A stretch of DNA of 64,000 nucleotides, taken from positions 4,681,230 to 4,745,229 of the forward strand of contig NZ_CP092535.1 in assembly GCF_022437945.1 (NCBI RefSeq). The letters are read 5' to 3'. The DNA comes from Nocardioides sp. TF02-7. Its GTDB lineage: Bacteria > Actinomycetota > Actinomycetes > Propionibacteriales > Nocardioidaceae. The stretch's first letter is position 1, and every line of letters begins with the position of its first letter. Shown here in pieces: positions 20,799-31,305 of this stretch. The notes under the pieces were generated by a model. The model saw only the letters and a list, made by a program, of their open reading frames with translations, was not told the origin of the DNA and did no database searches. The position numbers and the translations under genes are program-made.

Positions 20799-21632
20799 AT
20801 GGGGGTCGTCCTCGCGCTGCTCGCCGCGCTCGCCTACGGCGTGTGCGATTTCATCGGCGGCGTCGCCTCACGTCGTACGACGCCCTGGCCGGTCGCCTTC
20901 CTCGCCGGCGTCGGCGGCACCGTCGGCGCCGTGGCGCTGGCGGTCGCCGCGTCCGGCAGCCCCTCGGCCGTCGACCTCGCGTGGGGCGGGCTCGCGGGCC
21001 TCGGGACGGGCGCCGGCTCGGCGTTCCTCTACCGCGGGTTCTCGGTGGGCCGGATCGGCGTCGTCGCACCGGTCTCCGCGGTCGGCGCGGCCCTGCTGCC
21101 GCTGGTGGTGGGGGTCGGGCTGGGCGACCGTCCCGGTGCGCTCGCCTGGCTCGGCATCGCACTGGCGCTCCCCGGGATCTGGTTGGTGGCGCGGATACCG
21201 GAGGCGCCCGGCGCCGGGTCGCGGCGGTCCGGCCTGGCCGACGGCGTGCTGGCCGGCGCCGGGTTCGGCCTGCTCTTCGCCGCCATGGGCCAGGTGCGCG
21301 AGGACGCGGGCTCGTGGCCGCTCGTCGCGTGCCAGGGCGCGGGCGCGGTGACGATCGCGGTCCTGGCCGTCCTGCTCGGCGGGTCGGTGCGGGTCACCGC
21401 CCGCACCGAGTGGTGGGGCTTCGTCTCCGGCCTCCTGGCGGCCGCTGCGGTGCTGGCGTTCCAGCTGGCCACCCAGGTCGGCACCCTGACCGTCGCCGCC
21501 GTGCTCACGTCCCTCTACCCGGCGGTCACCGTCCTGCTCGCGGCGCTGGCGCTCCGGGAGCGGGTCTTCGGCGCCCAGACGGCAGGCCTGCTGCTGAGCG
21601 GCGCCGCGGTCGCTCTGATCGCCGCCGGCTAG
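20799..21632 (+). CDS. EamA/DMT-superfamily transporter
   Basis: Intact 277-residue membrane protein with about 10 helices in two EamA repeats (first from MGVVLALLAALAYGVCDFIGG, second from GLADGVLAGAGFGLLFAAMG). The end of each repeat has the family signature; the second reads TSLYPAVTVLLAALALRERV. DMT proteins of this type usually export metabolites or amino acids, but the substrate is unknown. The ribosome site is GAGGAG, nine bases before the ATG at 20799. Its TAG stop is shared with the opposite-strand gene inside a CTAG palindrome at 21629-21632. Confidence 0.87.
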   Translation: MGVVLALLAALAYGVCDFIGGVASRRTTPWPVAFLAGVGGTVGAVALAVAASGSPSAVDLAWGGLAGLGTGAGSAFLYRGFSVGRIGVVAPVSAVGAALLPLVVGVGLGDRPGALAWLGIALALPGIWLVARIPEAPGAGSRRSGLADGVLAGAGFGLLFAAMGQVREDAGSWPLVACQGAGAVTIAVLAVLLGGSVRVTARTEWWGFVSGLLAAAAVLAFQLATQVGTLTVAAVLTSLYPAVTVLLAALALRERVFGAQTAGLLLSGAAVALIAAG

Positions 21633-22177
21633 TCGTGGAGGACCCAGGGCGAGAACGCGCGTCGCGCGGGCGCCCAGTCACGCACGACGTGCGAGGAGTC
21701 GGTCCAGTCGGCCATCTTCAGGCTGACCCGCAGCGCGCGCGGGCGCTGGAGGCAGCGCCGGTCGATCTCGGCGCGGAGCGCGTCCTGCGCGGGGAGGAAC
21801 CGCAGCTCGGAGCGGCAGGCGATCGGCTCACCGACGGACTTCCATCCCCGGCTGCGGGTGACCTGCCAGTCGCCGCCCTCGGAGACCGGCAGCCCGACCT
21901 GGTACTCCGGCCCGGGCCGGTCGCGCTCGACGTCGAGGTAGACCGTGATCCCCGGTCCGTGCTGCAACGCGGTGGACAGGTCGGCGACCCGCACACGGAC
22001 GTAGACCGTGCGCGCCGCGTGGTTGACGCGGACCTTCCGGATGTCGGCCGGCGACGCGCTGGCGTCGGCGGGGTCGCCGACCACCACGGCACCGGCGTTC
22101 GCCGGGGCGGCGCCGGCGGTCAGCGGGAGGAGGGCAGCGGCCGCGAGGACGGCGGCTGCCCGGATCAGACGGGTCAT
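21629..22177 (-). CDS. Secreted hypothetical protein
   Basis: Intact, 182 residues. A Sec signal peptide is clear: MTRLIR, a hydrophobic core AAAVLAAAALLPLTAG, and a likely cleavage site at APANA-GAV. The mature part is beta-rich (TVYVRVRVADLS, ITVYLDVERDRPGPEYQVG) with two Cys (ACRSEL and RRCLQ). I do not recognise the family. ATG at 22177 has GAGAG upstream. It overlaps the EamA gene stop to stop. Confidence 0.7.
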   Translation of the reverse strand: MTRLIRAAAVLAAAALLPLTAGAAPANAGAVVVGDPADASASPADIRKVRVNHAARTVYVRVRVADLSTALQHGPGITVYLDVERDRPGPEYQVGLPVSEGGDWQVTRSRGWKSVGEPIACRSELRFLPAQDALRAEIDRRCLQRPRALRVSLKMADWTDSSHVVRDWAPARRAFSPWVLHD

Positions 22178-22219
22178 CGTTCTCTCCTCTGGTTCGGGTT
22201 CCTCCCCCGAGGACGCGAA

Positions 22220-22258
22220 AGCCCCCGCGTCGGTTGCAGTCAACCGGCCGCGGGGGCT
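22220..22258. terminator. Hairpin terminator downstream of sigA
   Basis: AGCCCCCGCG at 22220-22229 pairs with CGCGGGGGCT at 22249-22258; inside it CGGTTG pairs with CAACCG around a CAGT loop. It lies 20 bases past the sigA stop on the minus strand. Confidence 0.8.
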
Positions 22259-22278
22259 GTCGGGAAGGAGGTCGATGA

Positions 22279-23769
<1,491 letters not shown>

Positions 23770-23889
23770 CTCTCGATACTGGCGTCAGAACCGTGGAAAC
23801 CTGTGGTGGGCGCGGCGAAGCCCGGAGGCGTCAAGACCGCTGCTCCATTCTGCCACGGGAGCGGTCGCCGTCCGGCATCACCCCGGACC

Positions 23890-24453
23890 TCACCCGGCCT
23901 TGGCGGCTGCCTTCTTGGCCTGCTTGAACTCCCGGACCTTCTGCAGCGACGCCGGGTCGACCACGTCGGCGACCGACCGGTAGCCGTCGAGCGCGTAGTC
24001 GCCGGCAGCGGCCTCCCAGCCCTCGGGGCGGACGCCGAGCTGCTTCGCGACCAGGGCGGTGAAGATCTGGGCCTTCTGCTTGCCGAAGCCGGGCAGCGCC
24101 TGCAGCCGTGCGAGCAGGTCGGCCCCGCTCGCCGCCCCGGTCCAGATCCGGCTGGCGTCGCCGTCGTAGTGCTCGACGACCTGCGCCGCGAGCGCCTGCA
24201 CCCGCCCGGCCATCGAACGGCCGTAGCGGTGGATGGCCGGCGGCGTCGCGCAGAGGTCGGCGAACGACTCCGGGTCGGCGTCCGCGATCGCTGCGGGGTC
24301 CAGCGTCCCGAACCGGTCCAGGATCTTCGCCGGACCGGCGAACGCCCGCTCCATCGGGAACTGCTGGTCCAGGAGCATCCCGGTCAGCAGCGCGAACGGG
24401 TCGTCGGAGAGGACCTCGTCGGCTGCCGGGTCCTGGGCGATCTGGATGGGCAT
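23890..24453 (-). CDS. HhH-GPD base-excision-repair family protein
   Basis: About 187 residues. It begins MPIQIAQDPAADEVLSDDPFALLTGMLLDQQFPMERAF and has the helix-hairpin-helix ARLQALPGFGKQKAQIF. In this actinobacterial subgroup the catalytic Lys/Asp of true glycosylases is not obvious, so DNA-glycosylase activity is inferred only from the fold. The C-terminus is Lys/Ala-rich (KQAKKAAAKAG), which may help it bind DNA. The start could be the ATG at 24453 or at 24462; the first matches relatives, although GGGAGG sits unusually close to it. It is downstream of tetR and upstream of sigA on the same strand. Confidence 0.8.
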   Translation of the reverse strand: MPIQIAQDPAADEVLSDDPFALLTGMLLDQQFPMERAFAGPAKILDRFGTLDPAAIADADPESFADLCATPPAIHRYGRSMAGRVQALAAQVVEHYDGDASRIWTGAASGADLLARLQALPGFGKQKAQIFTALVAKQLGVRPEGWEAAAGDYALDGYRSVADVVDPASLQKVREFKQAKKAAAKAG

Positions 24454-24476
24454 GCCTCCCATCATGCCCGACCGGC

Positions 24477-25097
24477 TCAGGCCTCGGCCCGCACCAGCGT
24501 CGGCATCAGTCCACGCACCGTCGCGCGCAGCTCGTCGAGGACCCCGCCGCGGCCGGAGAGGAAGCCCAGGAGCGCCTGCTGGAACAGCCCGTCCACGAGG
24601 CCGTAGGTCACCCGCGGGGTCAGGGCGGGCACGGTGCCGCACAGCTCGGCGTACCGCGACACCACCCGCCACACCATGTCCTCGAGCGTGCCGTCGATGT
24701 GCAGCACGGCCTCGCGGAGGCTCTCCTCGAACATGCTCTGCGAGCGCAGGTCGTACCAGAGGCGGTGCATGGGCGCCTCCTCGACGAGCGTCTCGACCAG
24801 CTTGTCGGCGAACCCGTCGAGCAGCTCCAGCGGCGTGGTCGCCGTGGTGACGACGCCGTCGTAGCGTCGTACGCAGGTCTCCTTGTAGTAGCGCACGCAG
24901 TAGACGATCAGCTCGTGCTTGTCGCGGAAGTAGTAGTGCACGACCCCGTGGCTGAACTCGGAGTTCTGCGCGATCTCGCGAAGGCTGGTCCGCGTGTAGC
25001 CGAGCTCACCGAGCGTCCGCAGCGCCGACTCGGCGAGCGCCCGGCGGCGCGCGTCGTGCTTGTCGGGTGAGGTCCGGCTCCCGGTGGCGGTGGTCAT
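24477..25097 (-). CDS. TetR/AcrR-family regulator
   Basis: Intact, 206 residues. The N-terminal helix-turn-helix runs through ALRTLGELGYTRTSLREIAQ and FSHGVVHYYFRDKHELIVYC. The C-terminal ligand and dimer domain contains LRSQSMFEESLREAVL. The promoter region holds an 11-base inverted repeat (25154-25194), the obvious autoregulatory operator. The downstream HhH-GPD gene may be cotranscribed. The ligand is unknown. Confidence 0.9.
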   Translation of the reverse strand: MTTATGSRTSPDKHDARRRALAESALRTLGELGYTRTSLREIAQNSEFSHGVVHYYFRDKHELIVYCVRYYKETCVRRYDGVVTTATTPLELLDGFADKLVETLVEEAPMHRLWYDLRSQSMFEESLREAVLHIDGTLEDMVWRVVSRYAELCGTVPALTPRVTYGLVDGLFQQALLGFLSGRGGVLDELRATVRGLMPTLVRAEA

Positions 25098-25153
25098 GAC
25101 CGGCCGAGCCTAACCCGGCGGCGCCCGTCCGGCACCGGTCGCCGCATTTTCTG

Positions 25154-25194
25154 GACGACTGTCAGGAATCGGTCGGAAACGCTTGACAGTCGTC
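25154..25194. promoter_or_regulatory. Inverted-repeat operator upstream of tetR
   Basis: GACGACTGTCA at 25154-25164 is perfectly inverted as TGACAGTCGTC at 25184-25194, so the centres are 30 bases (three helical turns) apart. The right arm lies within a smaller near-palindrome CTTGACAGTCGTCAAG. It is 57 bases upstream of the tetR start, so self-repression is likely. Confidence 0.7.
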
Positions 25195-25370
25195 AAGGCC
25201 AGGGGTTGTCTGTGCGTCAACCCCGATGGACGGCGCGCCTCCCCCGGCTCGTCGCCCTCAGGGGGCGTCCGTTGGAGCCGGACGCCCCTGCCCGGTCTGC
25301 GAGGGCCGGGCGACGCGAGGTGACGAGAGCGCACCTCGCGGAACGCCCGCCCTCGCAGACCCCCGGTTCC

Positions 25371-25680
25371 TCACGTCTCCCAGCCGAGCAGCAGCGCGCC
25401 GCCGAGCAGCAGGACGAACCAAAGCGGGTACGCCGCGACACCCGCGACGAGGAGACGGCGGGGGGTGCCTGCTCCACCACGAGCAGCCGAGCGCGAAGAG
25501 CGCCAGCCACACCAGGACCATCAGGACGGTCCCCCACCACGGTGCGACGACGCCGCTGGCGGCGTAGAGGAAGAACGCCGACACCACCAGCACCATGCCG
25601 ATCCACGGCACCGGCGAGGCCGCGCGTCCGTCGGTGTCGGCGACCGGCCGGACCCGGCGGCGGCGCCGGAGAACCGGCAC
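25371..25680 (-). CDS. Small two-helix membrane protein
   Basis: About 102 residues after correction. A basic N-terminus (VPVLRRRRRVRPVADTDG) is followed by two or three hydrophobic segments (IGMVLVVSAFFLYAASGVV, GTVLMVLVWLALFALGCSWW) and, after the break, YPLWFVLLLGGALLLGW with a stop at 25371-25373. A +1 C in the C6 run near 25461 breaks the frame. The GTG start at 25680 lies two bases past the stop of the preceding gene, so the two form an operon. The family is not recognised. Confidence 0.6.
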
Positions 25681-25682
25681 CG

Positions 25683-25862
25683 TCAGTCCTCGACGTCGTC
25701 GTTCCAGGCCGGGTCCTCGTCCCACTTCTCGGTGCGCTCGCGCGCCGTCTCGAGGGCGCGGGACGCCTCGGCCTCGGTCTCGTAGGGTCCGAGCCGGTCC
25801 TTGTTCGGGCAGCCGTGAGTGCCCTCCACCGCGTTGTGCTCGAGGCAGAACCAGTACGCCAT
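25683..25862 (-). CDS. Short conserved actinobacterial protein (SPOR-like annotation)
   Basis: 59 residues: MAYWFCLEHNAVEGTHGCPN, then RLGPYETEAEASRALETARE and an acidic tail (EDPAWNDDVED). This short family is common in Actinobacteria and often annotated as SPOR-domain-like because of the YETEAEASRAL pattern. The two Cys and one His of FCLEHN/GCPN could bind a metal. The function is unknown. It lies just ahead of the small membrane-protein gene. Confidence 0.75.
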   Translation of the reverse strand: MAYWFCLEHNAVEGTHGCPNKDRLGPYETEAEASRALETARERTEKWDEDPAWNDDVED

Positions 25863-25882
25863 GCGGCGAAGGTACACCGCGG

Positions 25883-26339
25883 TCAGCCCGCGGTGTCGTC
25901 CCCGCGAGCGGGCTTGTCGTCGAGGACGCCCGACATCCGCTCGACCCGCAGCACCGCCAGCTCGTGCTCGGGGTCGCCGCTCATCGCCGCGGCGAGGCGC
26001 AGGTGCGGCAACGCCTCCCGGAGCCGGGACTGCCGCTCGAGCGAGCGGCCCAGGGCGTGCCGTGCCCACACGTCCGACGGGTCGTCCTCCACCAGCTCGG
26101 TGAGCTCGTCGGTCGCCCGTTGGAGCTGGGCCCGCATGAGGAACGCCCAGGCCCGCAGCAGCCGCAGGCCGCGGTTGCCGGGCTCCTCGGCCAGCGCCGG
26201 CTCGAGGACCTCCAGCGCCTCCGCCGGCGCGCGCCGCTCGAGCAGGTCGTGGGCGGTGCGGTAGGCCGACTCGGGGGCGCGACCCGGCGTCGGGGAAGAC
26301 GATCGCCGGAGCCGGGAGGGGGACGTCCTGGTCGTTCAT
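25883..26339 (-). CDS. Tetratricopeptide-repeat protein
   Basis: About 151 residues. ATG at 26339 (MNDQDVPLPAPAIVFPDAG) has GGAGGT upstream. After a +1 C near 26283 the frame continues into helical pairs typical of TPRs (ALEVLEPALAEEPGNRGLRL, AFLMRAQLQRATDELTELVE, VWARHALGRSLERQSRLREA). It probably acts as a protein-interaction scaffold; the partner is unknown. It ends 20 bases before the short SPOR-like gene and is divergent from rnpB. Confidence 0.72.
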
Positions 26340-26385
26340 GGTCACCTCCCACCATGGCACAGTGCCCAAGAGTAGGCTCGCCCAC

Positions 26386-26750
26386 GGACGGGCTGGCCGG
26401 GCGACCGCGTGACGTCGGTGCGAACCGGCGTCCCGAGGAAGGTCCGGACTCCACAGAGCAGGGTGGTGGGTAACACCCACCCGGAGCGATCCGCGGGAAA
26501 GTGCCACAGAAAGCAGACCGCCCCGCCCCTCTCGAGGGACGGGGCAAGGGTGAAACGGTGGAGTAAGAGCCCACCAGTGCGGCGGGTGACCGTCGCAGCT
26601 CGGCAAACCCCACCCGGAGCAAGGCCGAACAGCGTGCGTCGGAGGGCTGCTCGCCCGAGCACGCGGGTAGGCCGCTGGAGGCTGTCGGCAACGGCAGTCC
26701 TAGATGGATGGTCGCCGATCACAGAATCCGGCCTACAGGCCAGCCCGTCC
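26386..26750 (+). ncRNA. rnpB: RNase P RNA, bacterial class A
   Basis: About 365 bases. Helix P1 is formed by GGACGGGCTGGCC at 26386-26398 and GGCCAGCCCGTCC at 26738-26750. Conserved core elements follow in order: GAGGAAGGTCCGGACTCC, the CACAGAGCAG stretch, GGTAACACCC, GCGGGAAAGTGCCACAGAAA, AGACCGCC, GGTGAAACGGTG, GTAAGAGCCCACC and near the end ACAGAATCCGGCCTACA. As the catalytic RNA it removes 5' leaders from tRNA precursors. It is followed within a few bases by the convergent 2H phosphoesterase gene. Confidence 0.95.
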
Positions 26751-26752
26751 CC

Positions 26753-27290
26753 TCACTCCCCCAGCAGCCAGGACGCGAGCACCCGGCAGCGGCCAGGCTC
26801 GTACCAGTGCAGCTCCAGCCGGTCGGCGCGGCAGCGCGCGGGCACGGCCGCGCCGAGCTGCTCGCGGGTCGAGGCGAGGGTGATGCCGTCCGCGAGGCGG
26901 TCGAGCGTGAGGTGCGGCGCGACGCCGTACCGGCCGTCGTACGGCGGGCACTGGGGGGAACGCCGCGCACAGCAGGTCGGTGAGGGCAGCGAACGGGGCG
27001 GCCGGCTCGGGACGCAGGTAGATCGTGCCGTCGGGGAAGGCGTCGACCTCGGCGAGCTCGAAGTCGAACGGGCGTGTCGCGGTGGCGACCTCGGCCACCA
27101 GGTCGAGGTCGTGCTCCGTCGGGTCCGGGAGGTACGGCGCGAGCGCGGTGACGTGCGCGTGGGTGAAGGCGGGGTCGGTGGAGACCCAGCCGGGCTCGTA
27201 GTGCTCCCAGCGGCTGCGGACGAACGGCTCGAGCTCGGGGACCGGGACGACGAGCACGGTGTGGCCGGCGCTCCCGTCCCCGTGCGGCAT
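26753..27290 (-). CDS. 2'-5' RNA ligase / 2H phosphoesterase family protein
   Basis: About 178 residues. The two catalytic HxT motifs are present: HVTALAPYLP near residue 40 and HLTLDRLA later. This fold hydrolyses cyclic phosphodiester bonds in RNA ends or nucleotides, and ligase activity should not be assumed. ATG at 27290 starts MPHGDGSAGHTVLVVPVPE. A +1 G in the G6 run near 26953 breaks the frame (AAFP then QCPPYDGRYG). It lies tail to tail with rnpB only two bases away. Confidence 0.8.
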
Positions 27291-27415
27291 GTGGCAAGGG
27301 TCCCACGGCGATCGGGACGCTTCCCGGGTAGCCCGCACCGGCCCGGGTACCGCCGGTGACGTCCGGGAGCCACGCGGTGGCTCGCTCCTCGAGAACATGA
27401 CTGGGGTTGTTCGCG

Positions 27416-27532
27416 ATGACAGCCAATGTGCCGGAGATCGACGAGACGACGGAGGTGCCGGAGCTCTCCGGGATCCTGATGGTCGTCGGTATCCTCGCCT
27501 TGCTGAGCGCGCTGGTCCTGCTGGTCACCTGA
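27416..27532 (+). CDS. Possible 38-residue single-pass membrane peptide
   Basis: ATG at 27416 to TGA at 27530-27532. An acidic N-terminus (TANVPEIDETTEVPE) is followed by one hydrophobic helix (GILMVVGILALLSALVLL) close to the C-terminus. It fills the gap between the divergent 2H gene and cobT. No clear ribosome site precedes it, so it may be leaderless or spurious. The composition is what a real small membrane peptide would have. Confidence 0.4.
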   Translation: MTANVPEIDETTEVPELSGILMVVGILALLSALVLLVT

Positions 27533-27562
27533 CCCCGGCGGCGTGGCGGTAGGTTCCCCACC

Positions 27563-28597
27563 ATGACCGCCGTCGCCCCTCCCTCCCCCGACGTCGCGGC
27601 CGCCGCCGCGGAGCGCCTGGCCGCGCTCGCGACGCCCGCGGGCGCCCTCGGCCGGCTCGGTGGCCTCGGGGTCTGGCTGGCCGCGGCCCAGGGCCGGGTG
27701 CCGCCTGCGCCGCTCGGCGACGTGCGGCTGGTGATCTTCGCCGGCGACCACGGTGTCGCCCGGCACGGTGTCTCCCGCCTACCCGCCGGCGATCACGGCC
27801 GCCATGGTGCGCACCTTCCTCGCCGGCCGGGCGGGCGTCTCTGCGCTGGCCGCCGCCCACGACGTACGGGTGCGGGTGCTCGACCTCGGCGTCGACGACG
27901 ACCTCGACGGGGTTCCGGCCGACGTCGTGGCGCACAAGGTGCGCCGCGGCTCGGGCGCGATCCACCTCGAGGACGCGTTGACCGCCGACGAGACCGCCCG
28001 TGCCGTCGCCGCGGGCCGTGCGGTCGCGGACGAGGAGATCGATGCCGGTGGCGGCCTGCTCCTGAGCGGCGACATGGGCATCGGCAACACCACCCCGGCA
28101 GCCGCCCTCATCGCTGCGGCCCTCGGGCTCCCCGCCACGGAGGTCACCGGCCGCGGGACCGGTGTCGACGACGCCGCGCTCCAGCACAAGCAGCGGGTGG
28201 TGCAGCGGGCGCTCGACCGCGCCGGTGCCCGGGTGCGGGACCCGCTCGACGCGCTGACCGCCCTCGGCAGCGCCGACCTCGCCGCCACGACGGGCTACCT
28301 CGTCCGGGCGGCCGAGCGCAGGGGTCCCGGTGCTTCTCGACGGCCTGATGTCGGTCGCCTGCGCGTTGACCGCGGAGCGGATGGCTCCCGGCGCAGCAGC
28401 GTGGTTCGCGGCCGGCCACCGCTCCACCGAGCCGGCCCAGGCGTTGGCGCTGTCCAAGCTCGGGCTCGAGCCGGTGCTCGACCTCGGGCTGCGCCTCGGC
28501 GAGGGGGTCGGGCGCGGTGGCCGCGGTTCCCGTGCTCCGGTCGGCGGTAGCGGTGCTGCGCGACGTCGCGCTGCTCTCCGACCTGCTCCCGTCCTGA
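27563..28597 (+). CDS. cobT: Nicotinate-nucleotide:dimethylbenzimidazole phosphoribosyltransferase
   Basis: About 344 residues. CobT makes alpha-ribazole phosphate, the lower-ligand precursor of cobalamin. Family landmarks are LVIFAGDHGVARHGVSAYPP, LLLSGDMGIGNTTPAAA, the GRGTGVDD loop and AGHRSTEPAQALAL near the end. Three +1 errors (near 27777, 28322 and 28505) break the frame; they sum to three and leave the span a multiple of three. It is followed by cobS after 20 bases. Confidence 0.9.
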
Positions 28598-28617
28598 CGA
28601 GCACCGATGAGCGCTCG

Positions 28618-29359
28618 ATGAGGAGCCTGCGGCTCGCGGTCGGCACCCTCACCGCGATCCCGGTGCCCCCGGTGCTGCAGGTGACGCCGCGCGTCGCCAC
28701 CGGCGCGATGCTGCTCGCGCCGCTGGCCGTCGTGCCCCTGGGTGCGGCGGTCGCCCTCGTCCTGTGGGCAGGCGGCCGGACCTCGGTGCCCCCCGCTGGC
28801 GGTGGCCGTCCTCGCCGTCGCGGCGCTCGCGCTCGGGAGCCGCGCCCTGCACCTCGACGGGCTCTCCGACGTCGCCGACGGACTGACCGCCTCCTACGAC
28901 CGCGCCCGGTCGCTGGAGGTGATGAAAGGCGGTACGGCGGGTCCGGCGGGCGTGGCCGCGGTGGTGCTGGTGCTCGGGGCGCAGGCCGCCGCGCTCACGG
29001 CGTTCGTGGGTGACGCCCGGTCCGCGGCGGTCGCCGGGGGCGCGGTGTGCGCCTCCCGGGCGGCGCTGTGGATCGTGTGCGCGGGGGTGGTGCCGCCCGC
29101 GCGTCCCGACGGGCTCGGCGCGACCTTCACCCGGCGAGTGCCGACGTGGTGGGCGGCCGCGGGGTGGACGCTGCTCGCCACGGTCGCGGTCGCCGCCGAC
29201 CCGTGGCGCGGGCCGCTCGCCGTCGCCGTCGCGGCCGCGGTGGTGGTCGGCCTGACCTGGCGGGCGGTGCGCCGGTTCGGGGGCGTCACCGGTGACGTGT
29301 TCGGTGCGGGGGTCGAGCTGGCGCTGGCTTCGCTGCTCCTGGGCCTCGCCGGCGCTTAA
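28618..29359 (+). CDS. cobS: Adenosylcobinamide-GDP ribazoletransferase
   Basis: About 247 residues and six or seven membrane helices. CobS joins adenosylcobinamide-GDP and alpha-ribazole in the last step of cobalamin assembly. The Asp-rich catalytic segment LHLDGLSDVADGL is clear, followed by VMKGGTAGPAGVAAVV. ATG at 28618 is chosen (MRSLRLAVGTLTAIPV). A +1 C in the C6 run near 28796 breaks the frame. Its TAA stop is shared with the opposite-strand prpE stop inside TTAA. Confidence 0.9.
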
Positions 29360-31279
29360 GCACCGCCGGAGTCGGAGTCGGAGTCGGAGTCGGACGGCGG
29401 GGCGATCAGGGGCCGGAGCGACTCCAGCACCTCGGGGTCGTCGATGGTGGGCGGGACGACCACCTCCGCCCCGTCCGCCATGTCGCGCATCGACCGCCGC
29501 AGGATCTTGCCGGAGCGCGTCTTGGGCAGTGCCGGGACCACCGTGACCTCGCGGAGGCTGGCCACCGCGCCGACCTCCTCGCGCACCAGCGCCACCAGCT
29601 CGCCCGTGAGCTCGTCGTGGTCCCGCTGCACGCCTGCCTTGAGCACCACGAACCCGCGTGGCAGCTGGCCCTTGAGCGGGTCGTTCACCCCGATCACGGC
29701 GCACTCGGCGACGTCGGGGTGGCTGGCGAGCACCTCCTCCATCCGGCCCGTCGACAGCCGGTGGCCGGCGACGTTGATGACGTCGTCGGTGCGGCCCATC
29801 ACGAACACGTAGCCGTCCTCGTCGATCCGACCGCCGTCGCCGGTGAGGTAGAAGCCGTCGTACGCGTCCAGGTAGCCGGTCCGGTAGCGCTCGTCGTCAC
29901 GCCACAGCGTCGGGAGCGCCCCGGGCGGGAGCGGGAGCCGCAGCGCGATGGCGCCGTCCTCGCCGGGCGGCACCTCCTGGCCGTGGGGGTCGAGGACCCG
30001 CACGTCCCAGCCGGGCATCGGCACCGACGACGAGCCGGGCTTGACCGGGAGCAGCTCGAGCCCGGCGGGGTTCGCGACGATCGGCCAGCCGGTCTCCGTC
30101 TGCCACCAGTTGTCCAGGACCGGGACACCGAGGTGCTGCTCGGCCCAGTGGAGGGTCTCGGGGTCGAGCCGCTCCCCGGCGAGGAACAGGTGGCGCAGGG
30201 AGCCCAGGTCGTGGCCGGCGGCGAGCGAGGCCTGGGGGTCGTCGCGTCGGATCGCACGGAGGGCGGTCGGCGCGGTGAACATCGTGACCGCTCGGTGGTC
30301 CTGGACGACCCGCCAGAACTGCCCCGCGTCCGGGGTCCCGACCGGCTTCCCCTCGTAGACGACCGTCGTAGCACCGGCGAGCAGAGGCCCGTAGACGATG
30401 TAGGAGTGGCCGACGACCCAGCCGACGTCGGAGGCGGTGAACATCGTCTCGCCCGGGCCTACGTCGAAGATGTGGCGCATCGACCACGCGAGAGCGACGG
30501 CGTACCCGCCGTCACGCACCACACCCTTGGGCTTCCCGGTGGTCCCGGAGGTGTAGAGGATGTAGAGCGGGTCGGTGCTCGCAACCGGCCGGCACGGCGC
30601 CGGCTGCGCAGCGGCCTCGGCGTCGGCCCAGTCGACGTCGCGGGGGGCCCATCGCCGCGGGCGCCTCCGGGCGCTGGAGCACGACGCAGCGCTCCGGTCG
30701 GTGCTCGGCGAGCGCCAGCGCCTGGTCGAGCAGCGGCTTGTACTCGATCACCCGCGAGCCCTCGATCCCGCAGGACGCGGATACGACGACGGTGGGCTCG
30801 GCGTCGTCGATTCGGGCCGCCAGCTCCGGCGGCGCGAACCCGCCGAAGACGACCGAGTGCACGGCACCGAGCCGGGCGCACGCCAGCATGGCGACCGCGG
30901 CCTCGGGGATCATCGGCAGGTAGACGACCACCCGGTCGCCCGGTCCGACGCCGAGGTCGCGCAGCACCCCGGCGAACCGGGCCACCCGGTCGCGGAGCTC
31001 GGCGTAGGTCAGCGTCCGGGTGCTCCCTGTGACCGGTGAGTCGTGCACGAGGGCGACCCGGTCGCCGTGACCGGCCTCGACGTGGCGGTCGAGCGCGTTG
31101 TGGCAGACGTTGAGACGGCCGTCGGGGAACCACCGGTAGAACGGGGCGGCCGTGTCGTCGAGCGCTCGGGTCGGTGTCTGCTCCCAGTCGAGCAGCCGGG
31201 CAGCAGCCAGCCAGAACCGCTCGGGGTCGGTCATGCTCTCCTGGTAGGTCTCGCGGTAGGTCTCCATGCTCGCTCCCAT
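29356..31279 (-). CDS. prpE: Propionyl-CoA synthetase-like acyl-CoA ligase
   Basis: About 640 residues of the acetyl/propionyl-CoA synthetase family, which activates short acids through an acyl-AMP. The N-terminal ACS domain (YRETYQESMTDPERFWLAAA), AMP signature YTSGTTGKPKG, and A5/A8 motifs (WWQTETGW, YLTGDGGRIDEDGYVFVMGR) end with the acylatable Lys region KTRSGKILRR. The C-terminus carries a DS repeat (SDSDSDSDSGG). A start ATG at 31279 follows AGGGAG. One +1 G in the G6 run near 30641 breaks the frame. The Lys is a likely target of the GNAT protein encoded at 6716-9428, a family-based inference. Confidence 0.85.
29368..29394. repeat. Hexanucleotide tandem repeat in the prpE C-terminus
   Basis: GGAGTC is repeated four times without change, then GGA. 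In the minus-strand reading it encodes alternating Asp and Ser at the extreme C-terminus of the acyl-CoA synthetase. Such in-frame units can change number by slippage without breaking the protein. Confidence 0.85.
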
Positions 31280-31305
31280 GCTCTCTCCCTCAGCGGTCAG
31301 GTGAC

